DNA of 64,000 nucleotides, taken from a bacterium. Its GTDB lineage: Bacteria > Myxococcota_A > UBA9160 > UBA4427. The stretch covers positions 62,001 through 126,000 of the forward strand of contig JANSYR010000006.1 in NCBI GenBank assembly GCA_024742285.1, given 5' to 3'. The notes under the pieces are model-generated. The model had not been told where the DNA came from. It worked only from the letters and a program-made list of their open reading frames with translations, and made no database searches. A program made the position numbers and the translations under genes. The stretch's first letter is position 1; each line of letters opens with the position of its first letter. Of the stretch, positions 23,932 through 32,488 are shown in pieces.

Positions 23932-24684
23932 CTACGTCGGAGGGCGACCCGAATCCGCGCGCGCGCCGGCGTCCGCTTTGCGCCCCCGGCTCGCCGCGGG
24001 GGCAACCGACTCCCAGCCACAGCCGAGAAGCGGGTCGTCGCATCGGGCCGGCGTCCTGCGTTCGGAGACCACACAATGCTCTCCCTGCGTGCACGGAACA
24101 CCTCGGATGTGTTCTTCGAGGGCGAGGATCTGCTCCTGGAGCGAGCCGAAATAGTCGACCGCGTGCATCACGGAGCCCCGGGCGAGCGCGAGGTCCCAGG
24201 CATCCCGTGCCGACAGGCCGCGGTGCTTCATCTGATAGTAGGCCGCCAGTCGGCCCGTCCGGTGACAGCCACAGCTGCACCGGAACGCGATCTTCACCCC
24301 CTGGTCCCGGGCGCGCTCGACCCAGGCGTCGAAGGCCTCGAGCCAGCTCCGGTCGAGGGGCGAGAGATCGTCCTCGTGGTTGTAGACGACGCGAAGGCGG
24401 GGGCATCGTTCCCGATGAGCGATCTCGTGCTCGAGGGCCGTGCCCGCGAGCACGGCGATCTCGTCCACGCCGAGGTCGCACAGCGCTTCGATGTCGTCGG
24501 CGTCCGGCTCCCCCAAGCGGTAGATCGCGAAGCCCGTGTCCCGGTCCTCGTCGATCAGATGAAGGTTGTTGATGGCGTCCGGATTGTGGAGGCGCTCGAT
24601 CGTCGGCTTGGGCCGGGAGACGAACTGGTAGCCGGAGAAGAGCACCACCACCGTCACGGCGAGGATCCGGATCGCGATCTTCAT
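23932..24684 (-). CDS. Membrane-anchored dual-specificity-phosphatase-like protein
   Basis: 250 aa from the ATG at 24684, preceded by GGAGGGAGAC; four extra residues from 24696 are possible. The N-terminus (IAIRILAVTVVVLFSGYQFV) is a signal anchor. The middle resembles dual-specificity phosphatases: LGVDEIAVLAG, then the signature FRCSCGCHRTG, a C-x5-R-T-G loop with extra cysteines instead of the common HCxxGxxR. LAAYYQMKHRGLS follows, as in the family. The last 50 residues (rich in Arg, Pro and Ala) have no counterpart and lie toward the island border, so the true C-terminus may have been altered by insertion. Phosphatase activity is likely, acting on the outer side of the inner membrane; the substrate is unknown. 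Confidence 0.7.
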   Translation of the reverse strand: MKIAIRILAVTVVVLFSGYQFVSRPKPTIERLHNPDAINNLHLIDEDRDTGFAIYRLGEPDADDIEALCDLGVDEIAVLAGTALEHEIAHRERCPRLRVVYNHEDDLSPLDRSWLEAFDAWVERARDQGVKIAFRCSCGCHRTGRLAAYYQMKHRGLSARDAWDLALARGSVMHAVDYFGSLQEQILALEEHIRGVPCTQGEHCVVSERRTPARCDDPLLGCGWESVAPAASRGRKADAGARADSGRPPT

Positions 24685-24917
24685 GTCTCCCTCCATTCCA
24701 GTCGCTCCCGATTCTACACCCTGGCGGCGAACGACCGCGCTTCACGAGAAGCGGCCGGCCCCCTCTCGCACCTCCTCGCGCGCGATGACGTGGGACCCAG
24801 GACGCCACGACGGACCGAGCACCACCGAAGCCCCCGAAAGCCCGTCGCGAGTCTGCGCGGCCGCAGTAGACTTGGCGAACGGCGCCGAGAATCCGGGCCG
24901 GTCGCGAGGTGCGGGTC

Positions 24918-25901
24918 ATGACGGTGAAGCTCGGAACGAATCTCCCCGAACATCTGATCCTCGAGGACATGGGCGCCCTGCGCGAGTTCCTCCAGGCGAT
25001 CGAGGAGTTGGGCTACGGCTACGTCACGATCGGCGACCACGTGCTGGGCGCCGACCTCGAGGTGCGGCCGGATTGGCGACCCTATCTCGGCCATCCGCCT
25101 CTCTACGACCGACACATGCCCTGGCACGAGCCGATGGTGCTCTTCGGCTACCTCGCCGCGATCACGAAGAGCCTCGAGTTCTGCACCGGCATCATGGTCG
25201 GGCCGCAACGCCAGACGGCGCTGCTCGCGAAGCAGGCCGCCGAGGTCGATCTGCTCTCGGGCGGACGGACGCGCTTCGTGATGGCGGTGGGCTGGAACGA
25301 CGTCGAGTTCGAGGGCATGGGCGTCGACTTCTCGAAGCGCGGCAAGATCATGGACGAGCAGCTCGAACTGCTGAAGCGACTCTGGACCGAAGAGGTGGTG
25401 ACCTATCACGGCGACTTCCACACGCTCAACGCGGTCGGCATCAACCCGCTGCCGATCCAGCGACCGATCCCCGTCTGGCTCGGCGGTCAGAGCTCCCGGG
25501 TATTGAAGCGCGTCGGCCGACTCGCGGACGGCTGGTTCCCCTACTACCCGTGGTTCAGCGAAGACCTGGTCCGCGAACACCTGAGCACGATCCACGATGC
25601 GGCGAAGTCCGTGGATCGCGACCCCTCGGAGATCGGACTCGAAGGGGCGATCTACTTCGCGGACCCGCGCTTCGAGATGCCGCCGGGGGGACGGAAGCCA
25701 CCGGAGACGCTCGACGAGTGCGTCGAGTACGCGCACATCTGGAAAGGGCTGGGCGCGTCCCGCTATTGGGTCACGGCGCCGTGGGCCGATCTCGGCCCCG
25801 AGGAGACCGGGGTTCGGGAACAGGGCGTACGGTGGAGCGGAATCGAGCCACGGATCAAGGCGCTGTCGGAGTTCAAGGCTGCGCTCGGGGACGATTTCTG
25901 A
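24918..25901 (+). CDS. LLM-class F420-dependent oxidoreductase
   Basis: 327 aa from the ATG at 24918, with GAGGT 7 nt upstream; a GTG at 24909 would add three residues. It has a luciferase-like TIM-barrel fold: LREFLQAIEELGYGYVTIGDHVL near the start, EFCTGIMVGPQRQTALLAKQ, the block LLSGGRTRFVMAVGWNDVEF, and RPIPVWLGGQS. These are hallmarks of actinobacterial-type F420-dependent LLM oxidoreductases. It is related to the LLM gene at 35646 but not closely. The gene stands alone between two minus-strand genes and is the first catabolic gene outside the island. The substrate is unknown, and FMN instead of F420 cannot be excluded from sequence. Confidence 0.88.
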   Translation: MTVKLGTNLPEHLILEDMGALREFLQAIEELGYGYVTIGDHVLGADLEVRPDWRPYLGHPPLYDRHMPWHEPMVLFGYLAAITKSLEFCTGIMVGPQRQTALLAKQAAEVDLLSGGRTRFVMAVGWNDVEFEGMGVDFSKRGKIMDEQLELLKRLWTEEVVTYHGDFHTLNAVGINPLPIQRPIPVWLGGQSSRVLKRVGRLADGWFPYYPWFSEDLVREHLSTIHDAAKSVDRDPSEIGLEGAIYFADPRFEMPPGGRKPPETLDECVEYAHIWKGLGASRYWVTAPWADLGPEETGVREQGVRWSGIEPRIKALSEFKAALGDDF

Positions 25902-26047
25902 GCGGCCGTCGGGCGTAGGGCGACCTTCACAGCGAGCGCCGTCGAGACCAACGCGACCCGTTGATTCTCCACGATCGTCCCCCTGATCTCGGGGAAGGTC
26001 GTGACCCGGAATCCCGGAGACCGAACTCGCGTCCTCGACTCATCCAT

Positions 26048-26716
26048 TCAGTCGTCGCCGCCGAACAGCCGCGACCAGAAACCGCGCGCGTTCTCGTTCG
26101 GCTGTGCCTGGGTGCGCGCGGCTTCACGGGCGCGGTCGGCACGCTCCGCAGCTTCGGTCGCCCGGTCGCCAGCGGCGTCGCGCTTCTCTCCGGCCGCTTC
26201 GCGCGCCTTCGCCGCGCGCTCCTCGGCGTCCTCGCGAGTCTCGCCCTCCTTCTCCTTGGCGCCCTTGCGCATCTCGCGCGCCTTCTCCTCGGCGTCCTCG
26301 TGGCGCTTGCGCGCCGCATCCTCGAGGTCGTCCGCATCCTCGCGCGCCTCGCGCCGCTTGTCGCGCGCTTTCCGCTCGGCCTTCCCCTTCTGCTCAGCCG
26401 CCTTGCGCTCCGCCTTCTCGGCTTTGCGCGCGGCCTTGTCTCGCGCGTCGCGGCCTCGTTCCTTGGCCTCCTCGCCCTGCTCCTCGGCGCGGTCGCGCAC
26501 CTCATCGGCGCGCGCCTTGCCACGCTTCGACGCGTCATCCCACTGCGCATTTCCGCGCTCGCTCGCGCGCTCGGCGCGGTTTTCGACGGCCCGTCCGCCC
26601 TTGCCGTGCCCCTTGCCGCCGTGACCATCCGCGGAGGCACCGAGCGCCGGGGTGAGCAGCAGCGCGGCGATCGCCGTGCCAATGAGAGTCCGGTTGAATC
26701 CGTTCCGATGAACCAT
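26048..26716 (-). CDS. Secreted, highly charged coiled-coil protein
   Basis: 222 aa. The signal peptide covers residues 1-30 (LIGTAIAALLLTPALGASA). After a Gly/His/Lys patch (about 30-40), residues 45-205 are almost entirely Ala, Lys, Arg, Glu, Asp and Gln in a continuous amphipathic pattern, like a long single helix or a LEA-type protein. The end, RGFWSRLFGGDD, is an amphipathic tail. AAAGGA lies 8 nt before the ATG. Such low-complexity helices are hard to assign by homology. A periplasmic stress or structural role is a guess. The complementary strand is also open over this region, a side effect of the composition. Confidence 0.65.
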   Translation of the reverse strand: MVHRNGFNRTLIGTAIAALLLTPALGASADGHGGKGHGKGGRAVENRAERASERGNAQWDDASKRGKARADEVRDRAEEQGEEAKERGRDARDKAARKAEKAERKAAEQKGKAERKARDKRREAREDADDLEDAARKRHEDAEEKAREMRKGAKEKEGETREDAEERAAKAREAAGEKRDAAGDRATEAAERADRAREAARTQAQPNENARGFWSRLFGGDD

Positions 26717-27062
26717 GTGTTCGATCCTTTGTCTTCGCGGCCTGGGGCCGCGGTGATCTTCCGCTCTGCTCGGCAGGCCGCACCGTCAGAGACCGCCCGC
26801 CTCGAGTACGCAATGCGCGTGCGCCAAAGAGAGTCACCCATCTGGAACCAATTCGGCATCGAGCTGGTCCCCGGACGCTCGCCGTGCAGCTCGCTTGATG
26901 CGGAATCGCGGAATGCGGAGCACCGACGTCGAACACCGATCTTGCGCACGGGTCGCCGATCTGCTGCCGGTCTCGCTCAAGGTCTCGAGCGAAAGCGTCG
27001 AATGTGTAGGGAAGTTCACCCTGGCGAGCCATCGGATTCGTTCGGGTGGTGGAGGAACGCTC
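26717..27062. other. Divergent intergenic region
   Basis: About 350 bp between the starts of the charged protein (minus) and the lipoprotein (plus). It should carry both promoters. I found no clear -35/-10 pair or operator. Confidence 0.4.
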
Positions 27063-27752
27063 GTGCACCATCTTGTTCGCGACGCGATGCGTCGGCTGAT
27101 CCCGGTCGCGCTCGCCCTCGTCCTGGCGGGCTGCGCTTCGTCGGGCGGAGCGATCCGGTCGGCTTCGCCGACCACGGCGATGATCTACGGACATCTCGAT
27201 CTGCCGGAGGAGGTGCGTGACAAGATCCAGTGGATCCATGTGTACAGGTACGGTGAGGTCTATGTCCCCCCGTTCAAGAGCCCGGTCGTCGCTCGCTTCT
27301 TCCCCAACGGCGATTTCTTCGCGGAGGGCGTGAAGCCCGGTCAGTACTTCGTCCACCACGTGGTCGCGGGATTCGAAGCCTTCTACCTCTACCCGCCGAA
27401 GATGTCCGAAGCGAAGGAGGCGATCACCGAGCGACTCGTAGAGGTCCGTGCAGGCGAAGTCGCCTACCTCGGCAATCATCGGATCGACGACTGGAAGCGA
27501 GGCCTCTCGAGCAAGCTGAGTCCGCAGATCGGTCCCGTTCGCCTGATGAGCTCGACGCCCGGAGCGGGGCCAGAGCCGATTCCCAACTTCATGAACCGTT
27601 CGAGCCTCCTGACGGCGGGCAGCGGAACGTTCTCGCTGGAGCTGCGAACGCTCGCAAGAGAGGAAGAACGAGTCCTTCGAAGCGTGCTGCGGGAGGTTCC
27701 CGACAGCGGCTGGGACACCAAGATCCACGCGAAGCTGACGGCGAACCGCTAG
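27063..27752 (+). CDS. Lipoprotein of unknown function
   Basis: 229 aa from the GTG at 27063, with GGAGG 7 nt upstream; an ATG at 27087 also leaves a working signal. The N-terminal RRLIPVALALVLAGCASSGG ends in the lipobox LAGC. The mature part starts with a beta strand (TTAMIYGHLDLP). It continues as a beta-rich domain with FFAEGVKPGQYFVHHVV, a layout seen in carboxypeptidase-regulatory-like beta sandwiches. No enzyme motif is present. It is likely anchored in the outer or inner membrane. It lies 66 nt before the regulator gene on the same strand, so co-transcription is possible. Confidence 0.7.
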   Translation: MHHLVRDAMRRLIPVALALVLAGCASSGGAIRSASPTTAMIYGHLDLPEEVRDKIQWIHVYRYGEVYVPPFKSPVVARFFPNGDFFAEGVKPGQYFVHHVVAGFEAFYLYPPKMSEAKEAITERLVEVRAGEVAYLGNHRIDDWKRGLSSKLSPQIGPVRLMSSTPGAGPEPIPNFMNRSSLLTAGSGTFSLELRTLAREEERVLRSVLREVPDSGWDTKIHAKLTANR

Positions 27753-27818
27753 CCCTCCTTCAGGCAGGTGGCGCGTTCCGAGGAACTCTCCAGACGGTCG
27801 AGCGCGCCGACACGACGC

Positions 27819-29819
27819 ATGCCCCAGACGATCCTCTACATCGACGACGACGAGCACCTGATCGACGAGATCGGGCCGATGCTGCGCCAGGCGGACTTCG
27901 CGGTCGCGCACGCGCGCACGCCGAAAGAGGCGATGCAACACGTCCGCGACGCTGCGCCCACCCTCGTGCTCGCCGAGGTCCTGCTTCGGGGCCACGACGG
28001 CTACGCCCTCGTGGAGAGGTTGATGGCGGAGGCCGCGCCTCGGCCGCTCCCCGTGATCGTGCTGACCCGAGGCGACCGGACGCCGGAGCTCTACGGACGG
28101 GGCCTCGAGCTCGGCGTCGAGGACTTCCTGTGCAAGCCTGCGACGCGGGCCCAGATTCTCGAGGCGGTGCTCGACTGCGCGCAGTACGCGAACGCGGAAG
28201 CGCCGCGCGCGACGACGGCCCCCGCCGCCGCGTCCTCCTTCTCGGGAGCGCTCGACGACGAGCTGCTTCCGGCTCTGCTCGGCCGCCTCCATCGCGCGGC
28301 GGCCTCCGGCGTGCTGTCGATCCGCGCGGGCGGCCGCACCGGCGCGCTCGAGCTGCGCAACGGCGCACCGCTCCAGGTCTCGCTCGAGCAGGAAACCGAA
28401 TCGGTCGCGAAGTACCTGCTGAAGACCGGGCGCATCGACGAGCAGCAGTACGAGATGCTGCTCGATCATCTGATGGCCAAGCTGGCGGGCCCTCGCGAGA
28501 TCCTGCTCGGCATGGGGGCACTCGGCGAGGCCGAGCTCCGGGCCGCGACCCACGAGCAGGCGCACGGCCTCGTCCTCGCGATGTGCCGCTGGAGCTCCGG
28601 CACGTTCGCGTTCGAGGCCGGCGCGAAGTTGGACGCGGCGAACTCCCTCGAGATCTCGGGCAGGGCCGAAGCGATCGTCCTCGCCGGCACGAAGCGGCTC
28701 GACCGCGAGATCCTCGACCCCTTCCTCGCGCGCCGCGCACATCTCTACGTCTGCCTCGCGACGAATCGCAGCGACGCCTTCGATCCCCTGGGCCTCACCG
28801 CCGATCAGCGCGCCGACGCTCTCGCCCTGACCGGCGAGCAGTCCCTCGGCGAGGTGCTCGACCGCAGCCGTCTCGACGGCCCCACGCTCTACCGGCTGCT
28901 CGCGACGGGACTCGTCGATCTGGACGACGCCCCGATGCTCGTGCTCGACGAGGAGCTCAAGCCCGAGCTGCCCGCCGAGGAGCCGCTCGAGATCGACCCC
29001 GAAGACGAGCTGATGGGACCCGACCTCTCGCGGAGTCGACTTCCTCGACAGCGCGTCGTGGACGACGGGACGACCGAGGCCACGATCCGCCACGTCGAGA
29101 AACGACTGGCGGCGCGGGACGACTTCGCCCTCTTCGAGATCGACGGCGACAGCAGCAACACGGAAGTGCGCGCGGCCTACGATCGACTCCGCGGCTGTCT
29201 CGCCACCGACCACATTCCGGCGGAGCTCGACGAGCTGCGTGCGCTCGCCCGCGAGCTGCTCCCGAAGCTCGACCAGGCCTACGCTCGGATCAAGGACGCG
29301 GACGTGCGACAGGCCTTCGCGGACCTGAATCGCCGAAGAGGCGAGACCTCCGCGCGTTCGAAGCCCAAGCCCGTGGAGGACGAGGCCGCGGCCGCCGAGC
29401 GAGCGCGCGAGGCCGAGAGCTGGTTTCGAACCGGCGAGGGACACCTGGCGCACGAGGCGTACGCCGAGGCGATCGAGGCGTTCGGCATGGCGGTCCACTG
29501 CGACCCGAGCCAGGGCGACTACCACGCCCACCTCGGCTACGCGATGTATCGCAACAACCCGGACCAGGAGATCCTGCGTCGCGAGGCGCTCGAGCACGTG
29601 GCCAAGGGCGTCAAGCTCTCGCCCGACCGCGAGAAGCCCCTGCTCTTCCTCGGGCGGATCTTCCGCGAGTCCGGCGAAGCCGCGCAGGCGGCGAAGGTCC
29701 TGCGACGCGCCCTCGAGCTGAGCCCCGACAGCCCCGCCCTGGTGCAGGAGATGTGCCTGATCCAGGGCACGTCCAAGCGCGCGAACCGCGGCCTCTTCGC
29801 GCGACTGCGGGGGCGCTGA
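27819..29819 (+). CDS. Pseudo-receiver / DUF4388 / J-like / TPR protein
   Basis: 666 aa from the ATG at 27819. Residues 1-120 form a receiver domain: acidic pair D9-D10, T83 and K106 (FLCKPAT) are kept, but the phospho-acceptor is E53 (LVLAEVLLRG) instead of Asp. Residues about 140-260 are a DUF4388 (PATAN-like) domain (LSIRAGGRTGALELRNG). After a linker, about 425-510 resembles a divergent J-domain region (LFEIDGDSSNTEVRAAYDRLRG), and the C-terminal 150 residues are TPR-like (AYAEAIEAFGMAVHCDPSQ). This architecture is common in Myxococcota and related deltaproteobacteria, where it links to motility and predation regulation. The Glu may mimic constant phosphorylation. The protein is cytosolic and lacks a DNA-binding domain. 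Confidence 0.82.
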   Translation: MPQTILYIDDDEHLIDEIGPMLRQADFAVAHARTPKEAMQHVRDAAPTLVLAEVLLRGHDGYALVERLMAEAAPRPLPVIVLTRGDRTPELYGRGLELGVEDFLCKPATRAQILEAVLDCAQYANAEAPRATTAPAAASSFSGALDDELLPALLGRLHRAAASGVLSIRAGGRTGALELRNGAPLQVSLEQETESVAKYLLKTGRIDEQQYEMLLDHLMAKLAGPREILLGMGALGEAELRAATHEQAHGLVLAMCRWSSGTFAFEAGAKLDAANSLEISGRAEAIVLAGTKRLDREILDPFLARRAHLYVCLATNRSDAFDPLGLTADQRADALALTGEQSLGEVLDRSRLDGPTLYRLLATGLVDLDDAPMLVLDEELKPELPAEEPLEIDPEDELMGPDLSRSRLPRQRVVDDGTTEATIRHVEKRLAARDDFALFEIDGDSSNTEVRAAYDRLRGCLATDHIPAELDELRALARELLPKLDQAYARIKDADVRQAFADLNRRRGETSARSKPKPVEDEAAAAERAREAESWFRTGEGHLAHEAYAEAIEAFGMAVHCDPSQGDYHAHLGYAMYRNNPDQEILRREALEHVAKGVKLSPDREKPLLFLGRIFRESGEAAQAAKVLRRALELSPDSPALVQEMCLIQGTSKRANRGLFARLRGR

Positions 29820-29898
29820 GCGTCGCCAATCGTCCGCAGCGCTCGCATGCGCCGCCCGTGATGTGTCCCAGGTCGTCGAACGGAATCTCGGGCGGAAC

Positions 29899-30294
29899 TC
29901 AAGCCGCCGGCTCGTGGAACTCGATCACGTTGCCGTCCGGGTCGCGCACGAAGAAGAAACGCGCGCCCTCGAACTCGACGAACTCCGTGATCGGGATCGA
30001 GTGCGTCTCGAGCTGGCGCTGGACCTCGTCGGCGTCGGTGATCTCGAGTGCGACATGCGTAAAGCCCGTGTGTTTGGCCGGATCGTCCATCAGCAGGTTG
30101 ATCGGAGACGCTTCCGCGGTCGCGTTCAGGATGAAGTTGATGTTGACCCCGGACGGGTGCAGCATGACGGCGACGGGCTCGGGGCCGATGGGGCCCGCGA
30201 TGAAGTCGAAGCCCAGCTTCTCGTAGAAGGCGCGCGTGACGTCGAGGTCTCGCACGCGCAGTCCGACGTGATTCATTCCGGTGATCTGCTTCAT
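29899..30294 (-). CDS. VOC (glyoxalase/dioxygenase fold) protein
   Basis: 131 aa from the ATG at 30294, with GGAGA 7 nt upstream. It has two beta-alpha-beta-beta-beta modules: MNHVGLRVRDLDVTRAFYEK at the start and FTHVALEITDADEVQRQLE in the second half, ending RFFFVRDPDGNVIEFHEP. H9, H85 and the final E125-type residue are typical VOC metal ligands. Family members include glyoxalase I, fosfomycin resistance proteins and extradiol dioxygenases; the sequence does not choose between them. It is divergent from the GST gene with 67 nt between starts, so the two may share regulation. Confidence 0.85.
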   Translation of the reverse strand: MKQITGMNHVGLRVRDLDVTRAFYEKLGFDFIAGPIGPEPVAVMLHPSGVNINFILNATAEASPINLLMDDPAKHTGFTHVALEITDADEVQRQLETHSIPITEFVEFEGARFFFVRDPDGNVIEFHEPAA

Positions 30295-30361
30295 CGATGG
30301 ATCTCCCCGCTCTCGGAGCGACCATAGCCGGCGAAACGATCCACGAAAGCGAGCGACGACC

Positions 30362-31129
30362 ATGTACGTCTTGACTGGGATCGCGTTCTCCCCGTGGTCG
30401 GAAAAGGCCCGTTGGGCGCTCGATCATCACGGGATCGACTACCGCGAGGTCGACTACACCCCGATCCTCGGCGAGATCGCGCTTCGGTGGCGACTTCGTC
30501 GACCGCTGGGGCCCGTCACGGTCCCCGTCCTTCGGGACGGGAAGCGTTGGTGGACCGACTCCTTCGACATCGCCCGCCACGCCGAATCGATCGGCCACGG
30601 CGCCCCGCTCTTTCCGAGCACGGCCCGGGCCGAGATCGAGGAATGGAATCGCCGAAGCGAGATCGCGCTCGCAGCCGGCCGTGCGATTCTGATGCGCAGC
30701 TGGGTCGACACGCCCGAGCTCGTCCGTGCCGCCCTGCCGCCCGGCATCCCGCGGATCCTCGAGCCACTCTTCCTGCCCATCGGCCGAAAGCGACTCGCGA
30801 GCTTCATGGCCCGCTACCGCATTCCCGAATCGAAGGGCACACCCGATGATCTGTTGTCGGCCGAGCTGGACAGGCTCGAGAGCGCACTGGAAGGACGGCG
30901 CTATCTCGTCGGCGATACGTTCAGCCATGCCGACATCGCGATGGCCCTCACGCTCCAGCAGGTGAGCCCCGTCGCCCCCGGCTACATCGTCCGACTCCAG
31001 GGCCTGCCCGAGAGCGGCATGCACATCGAAGCCTTCGCCAGCCGCTACGAAAGGCTGATCGCGTGGCGGGACGCGATCTATGCGCGCCACCGACCCGCGA
31101 GCGAAGCGCGAGAATCGCTGGGCGGGTAG
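30362..31129 (+). CDS. Glutathione S-transferase family protein
   Basis: 255 aa from the ATG at 30362. The N-terminal thioredoxin-like domain opens YVLTGIAFSPWSEKARWALD, where S and the following WSEKAR replace the common xCPFxxK motif. It goes on to TVPVLRDGKRWWTDSFDIARH, which carries the cis-proline (VPV) and the glutathione-binding DS pair. The all-helical domain covers about 90-240 and contains RRYLVGDTFSHADIAMALTL, the N-capping box. It probably conjugates or isomerises an electrophilic intermediate. It is divergent from a VOC gene, a combination often seen in detoxification pairs. The exact class is unknown. Confidence 0.85.
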   Translation: MYVLTGIAFSPWSEKARWALDHHGIDYREVDYTPILGEIALRWRLRRPLGPVTVPVLRDGKRWWTDSFDIARHAESIGHGAPLFPSTARAEIEEWNRRSEIALAAGRAILMRSWVDTPELVRAALPPGIPRILEPLFLPIGRKRLASFMARYRIPESKGTPDDLLSAELDRLESALEGRRYLVGDTFSHADIAMALTLQQVSPVAPGYIVRLQGLPESGMHIEAFASRYERLIAWRDAIYARHRPASEARESLGG

Positions 31130-31171
31130 CCCGAACGCGCCGGCTCCTGAACGATCCGGAGGAGCGCGGCC

Positions 31172-31759
31172 CTACCCGGGGGCCTCCGCTCCCTGCGGAG
31201 GGCGCTCGATCCGCTTGCGATCGATCGTGAGCGGTCGCTCGTAGGAAGGGTCATTCCGATCCCGAGTCGCAGGCCCCGCCCCGAACAGGATGGCAAGCTG
31301 CTCGGGTGGCAGCGCGTAGTCGCCGGGCTGCCCTTGCCAGTCGTAGAGGCACTTCCGGGCGGCGATCGCCCAGCGCCCCGCTCGTCGTTCCATTCGATCG
31401 ATGTAGCGCCCGCCGCCCAGCGAGAGAACGGGACCCTCCCGGTTCATGCCCGCGAACATCCAGTAGGTCTCGCAGTGGGCCGTGTCGCCGTCGAGCTCGC
31501 AGGAGTGGTTCGTGATGATGTGCTGGGTGGCCGTCTGGTTCTTCTCGTGGAACGCCAGGAAGTAGTCGGCGAACTGATGAGGCCGGCCCACGTAGATGCC
31601 GTGATCGTCGATGGCATCGGGGTGGTAGGCCGAAGCGAGCATCTCGGCGTCGAGCCGATCCACGCCCCTGCAGTAGCGCACGAGGCAATCGTGGATCTCC
31701 TGACGGTCGAGCAGCGCCTGCAGGCGCGCCTCCCGGTCCTGCGCATCGTGCACACCCAT
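31172..31759 (-). CDS. SnoaL-like (NTF2-fold) protein
   Basis: 195 aa from the ATG at 31759; GGGAGGGAAGA lies just upstream. The N-terminal LLDRQEIHDCLVRYCRGVDRLD and the following DAIDDHGIYVG match SnoaL_4 proteins, whose helix-sheet cone binds small polycyclic or aromatic ligands. HHITNH-type histidines are present near residue 90 (TQHIITNHSCELDG). Such proteins act as isomerases, dehydratases or ligand-binding partners in catabolic clusters. A second one is encoded at 42011. It is divergent from the PPOX gene across an operator-like region. The role is inferred from fold only. Confidence 0.82.
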   Translation of the reverse strand: MGVHDAQDREARLQALLDRQEIHDCLVRYCRGVDRLDAEMLASAYHPDAIDDHGIYVGRPHQFADYFLAFHEKNQTATQHIITNHSCELDGDTAHCETYWMFAGMNREGPVLSLGGGRYIDRMERRAGRWAIAARKCLYDWQGQPGDYALPPEQLAILFGAGPATRDRNDPSYERPLTIDRKRIERPPQGAEAPG

Positions 31760-31775
31760 CTTCTTCCCTCCCTGC

Positions 31776-31905
31776 CCGGACGATCGTCGGTGGTCCGAAT
31801 GGTCAGGCACCCGCTCCCCGGGTACCGTGGCTCGATCCAGCTCGTCGTCCGTGTGTCGCCGTCCGATCGAACGATCGCTCGTGCCCGAAGCCGACGATCG
31901 TCCGG
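31776..31905. promoter_or_regulatory. Paired operator-like dyads in a divergent promoter region
   Basis: CCGGACGATCGTCGG at 31776-31790 is the exact reverse complement of CCGACGATCGTCCGG at 31891-31905. Each centres on the palindrome ACGATCGT. They lie 17 nt before the minus-strand SnoaL-like gene and 14 nt before the plus-strand PPOX gene. This is the layout expected for one dimeric repressor, TetR-like in size, acting on both genes. A further ACGATCG lies between them at 31871. Confidence 0.5.
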
Positions 31906-31918
31906 AGGTCACACCGAC

Positions 31919-32332
31919 ATGAGCACGACCGAGATTCCGCCGACGCACGCCGACATCCTCGACAAGCGATGCTTCGCCAGCGTGGCCACCCTTCGACCGG
32001 ACGGTCGCCTCTCGTGCAATCCGGTGAGTATCGTATGGGACGGCGAGAAGATCCGCTTCAGCACCCGCGAACGGACGAAGAAGGTCCGCAACCTCCAGGC
32101 CGACCCCCGGATCGCGCTCTCGATCCCCGACCCGGACGATCCCACCCGCTACGTCGAAATCCGCGGCACGGCCCAGCTCACGGACGACGACGACCGGCGC
32201 TTCGTGAACGAGATCGCCAGGAAGTACATGGACGCCGACGAGTACCCCTACGATCCACCCGGCGAGAAGCGCATGATCGTCACGGTCGAGATCGAGCACG
32301 TCTCGGCGCCGTCGATCCCGAGCGGATCCTGA
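31919..32332 (+). CDS. PPOX-class F420/FMN-dependent protein
   Basis: 137 aa from the ATG at 31919, with GGAGGT 9 nt upstream. It has a split-barrel flavin/deazaflavin reductase fold: ILDKRCFASVATLRPDGRLS, then NPVSIVWDGEKIRFST, KKVRNLQADPRIALSIPDPD and YVEIRGTAQL. This is the PPOX-class F420-dependent family, which binds F420, FMN or heme and reduces or senses small molecules. The left dyad arm of a paired operator is only 14 nt upstream. It supports the idea that the host makes F420, as do the two LLM proteins in the window. The substrate is unknown. Confidence 0.88.
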   Translation: MSTTEIPPTHADILDKRCFASVATLRPDGRLSCNPVSIVWDGEKIRFSTRERTKKVRNLQADPRIALSIPDPDDPTRYVEIRGTAQLTDDDDRRFVNEIARKYMDADEYPYDPPGEKRMIVTVEIEHVSAPSIPSGS

Positions 32333-32488
32333 GCACACACCGTCCGCGAAGACCGTGGCGCGTGTCGAAATCGACGACGCGTCGTCCCCCGACCAGAGGG
32401 GCACGGCACCCCCCGGCGCCCTGCCCTATCGTCGTGAGAGCCGCCTCGATCCCAGAACCCGAGGCGCGAACGTGGGAGTCCCCTCGCC

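Noticed and set aside
23526-24970. Minus-strand frames containing SDSNGRPAHYE and DDPTRTDDLLIT
   Set aside because: These are familiar spurious translations of tRNA sequence; they lie opposite the tRNA-Thr fragment.
26535-29597. A 1020-codon open frame on the minus strand
   Set aside because: It is antisense to the DUF4388/TPR gene and the lipoprotein gene and has the composition of a shadow frame.
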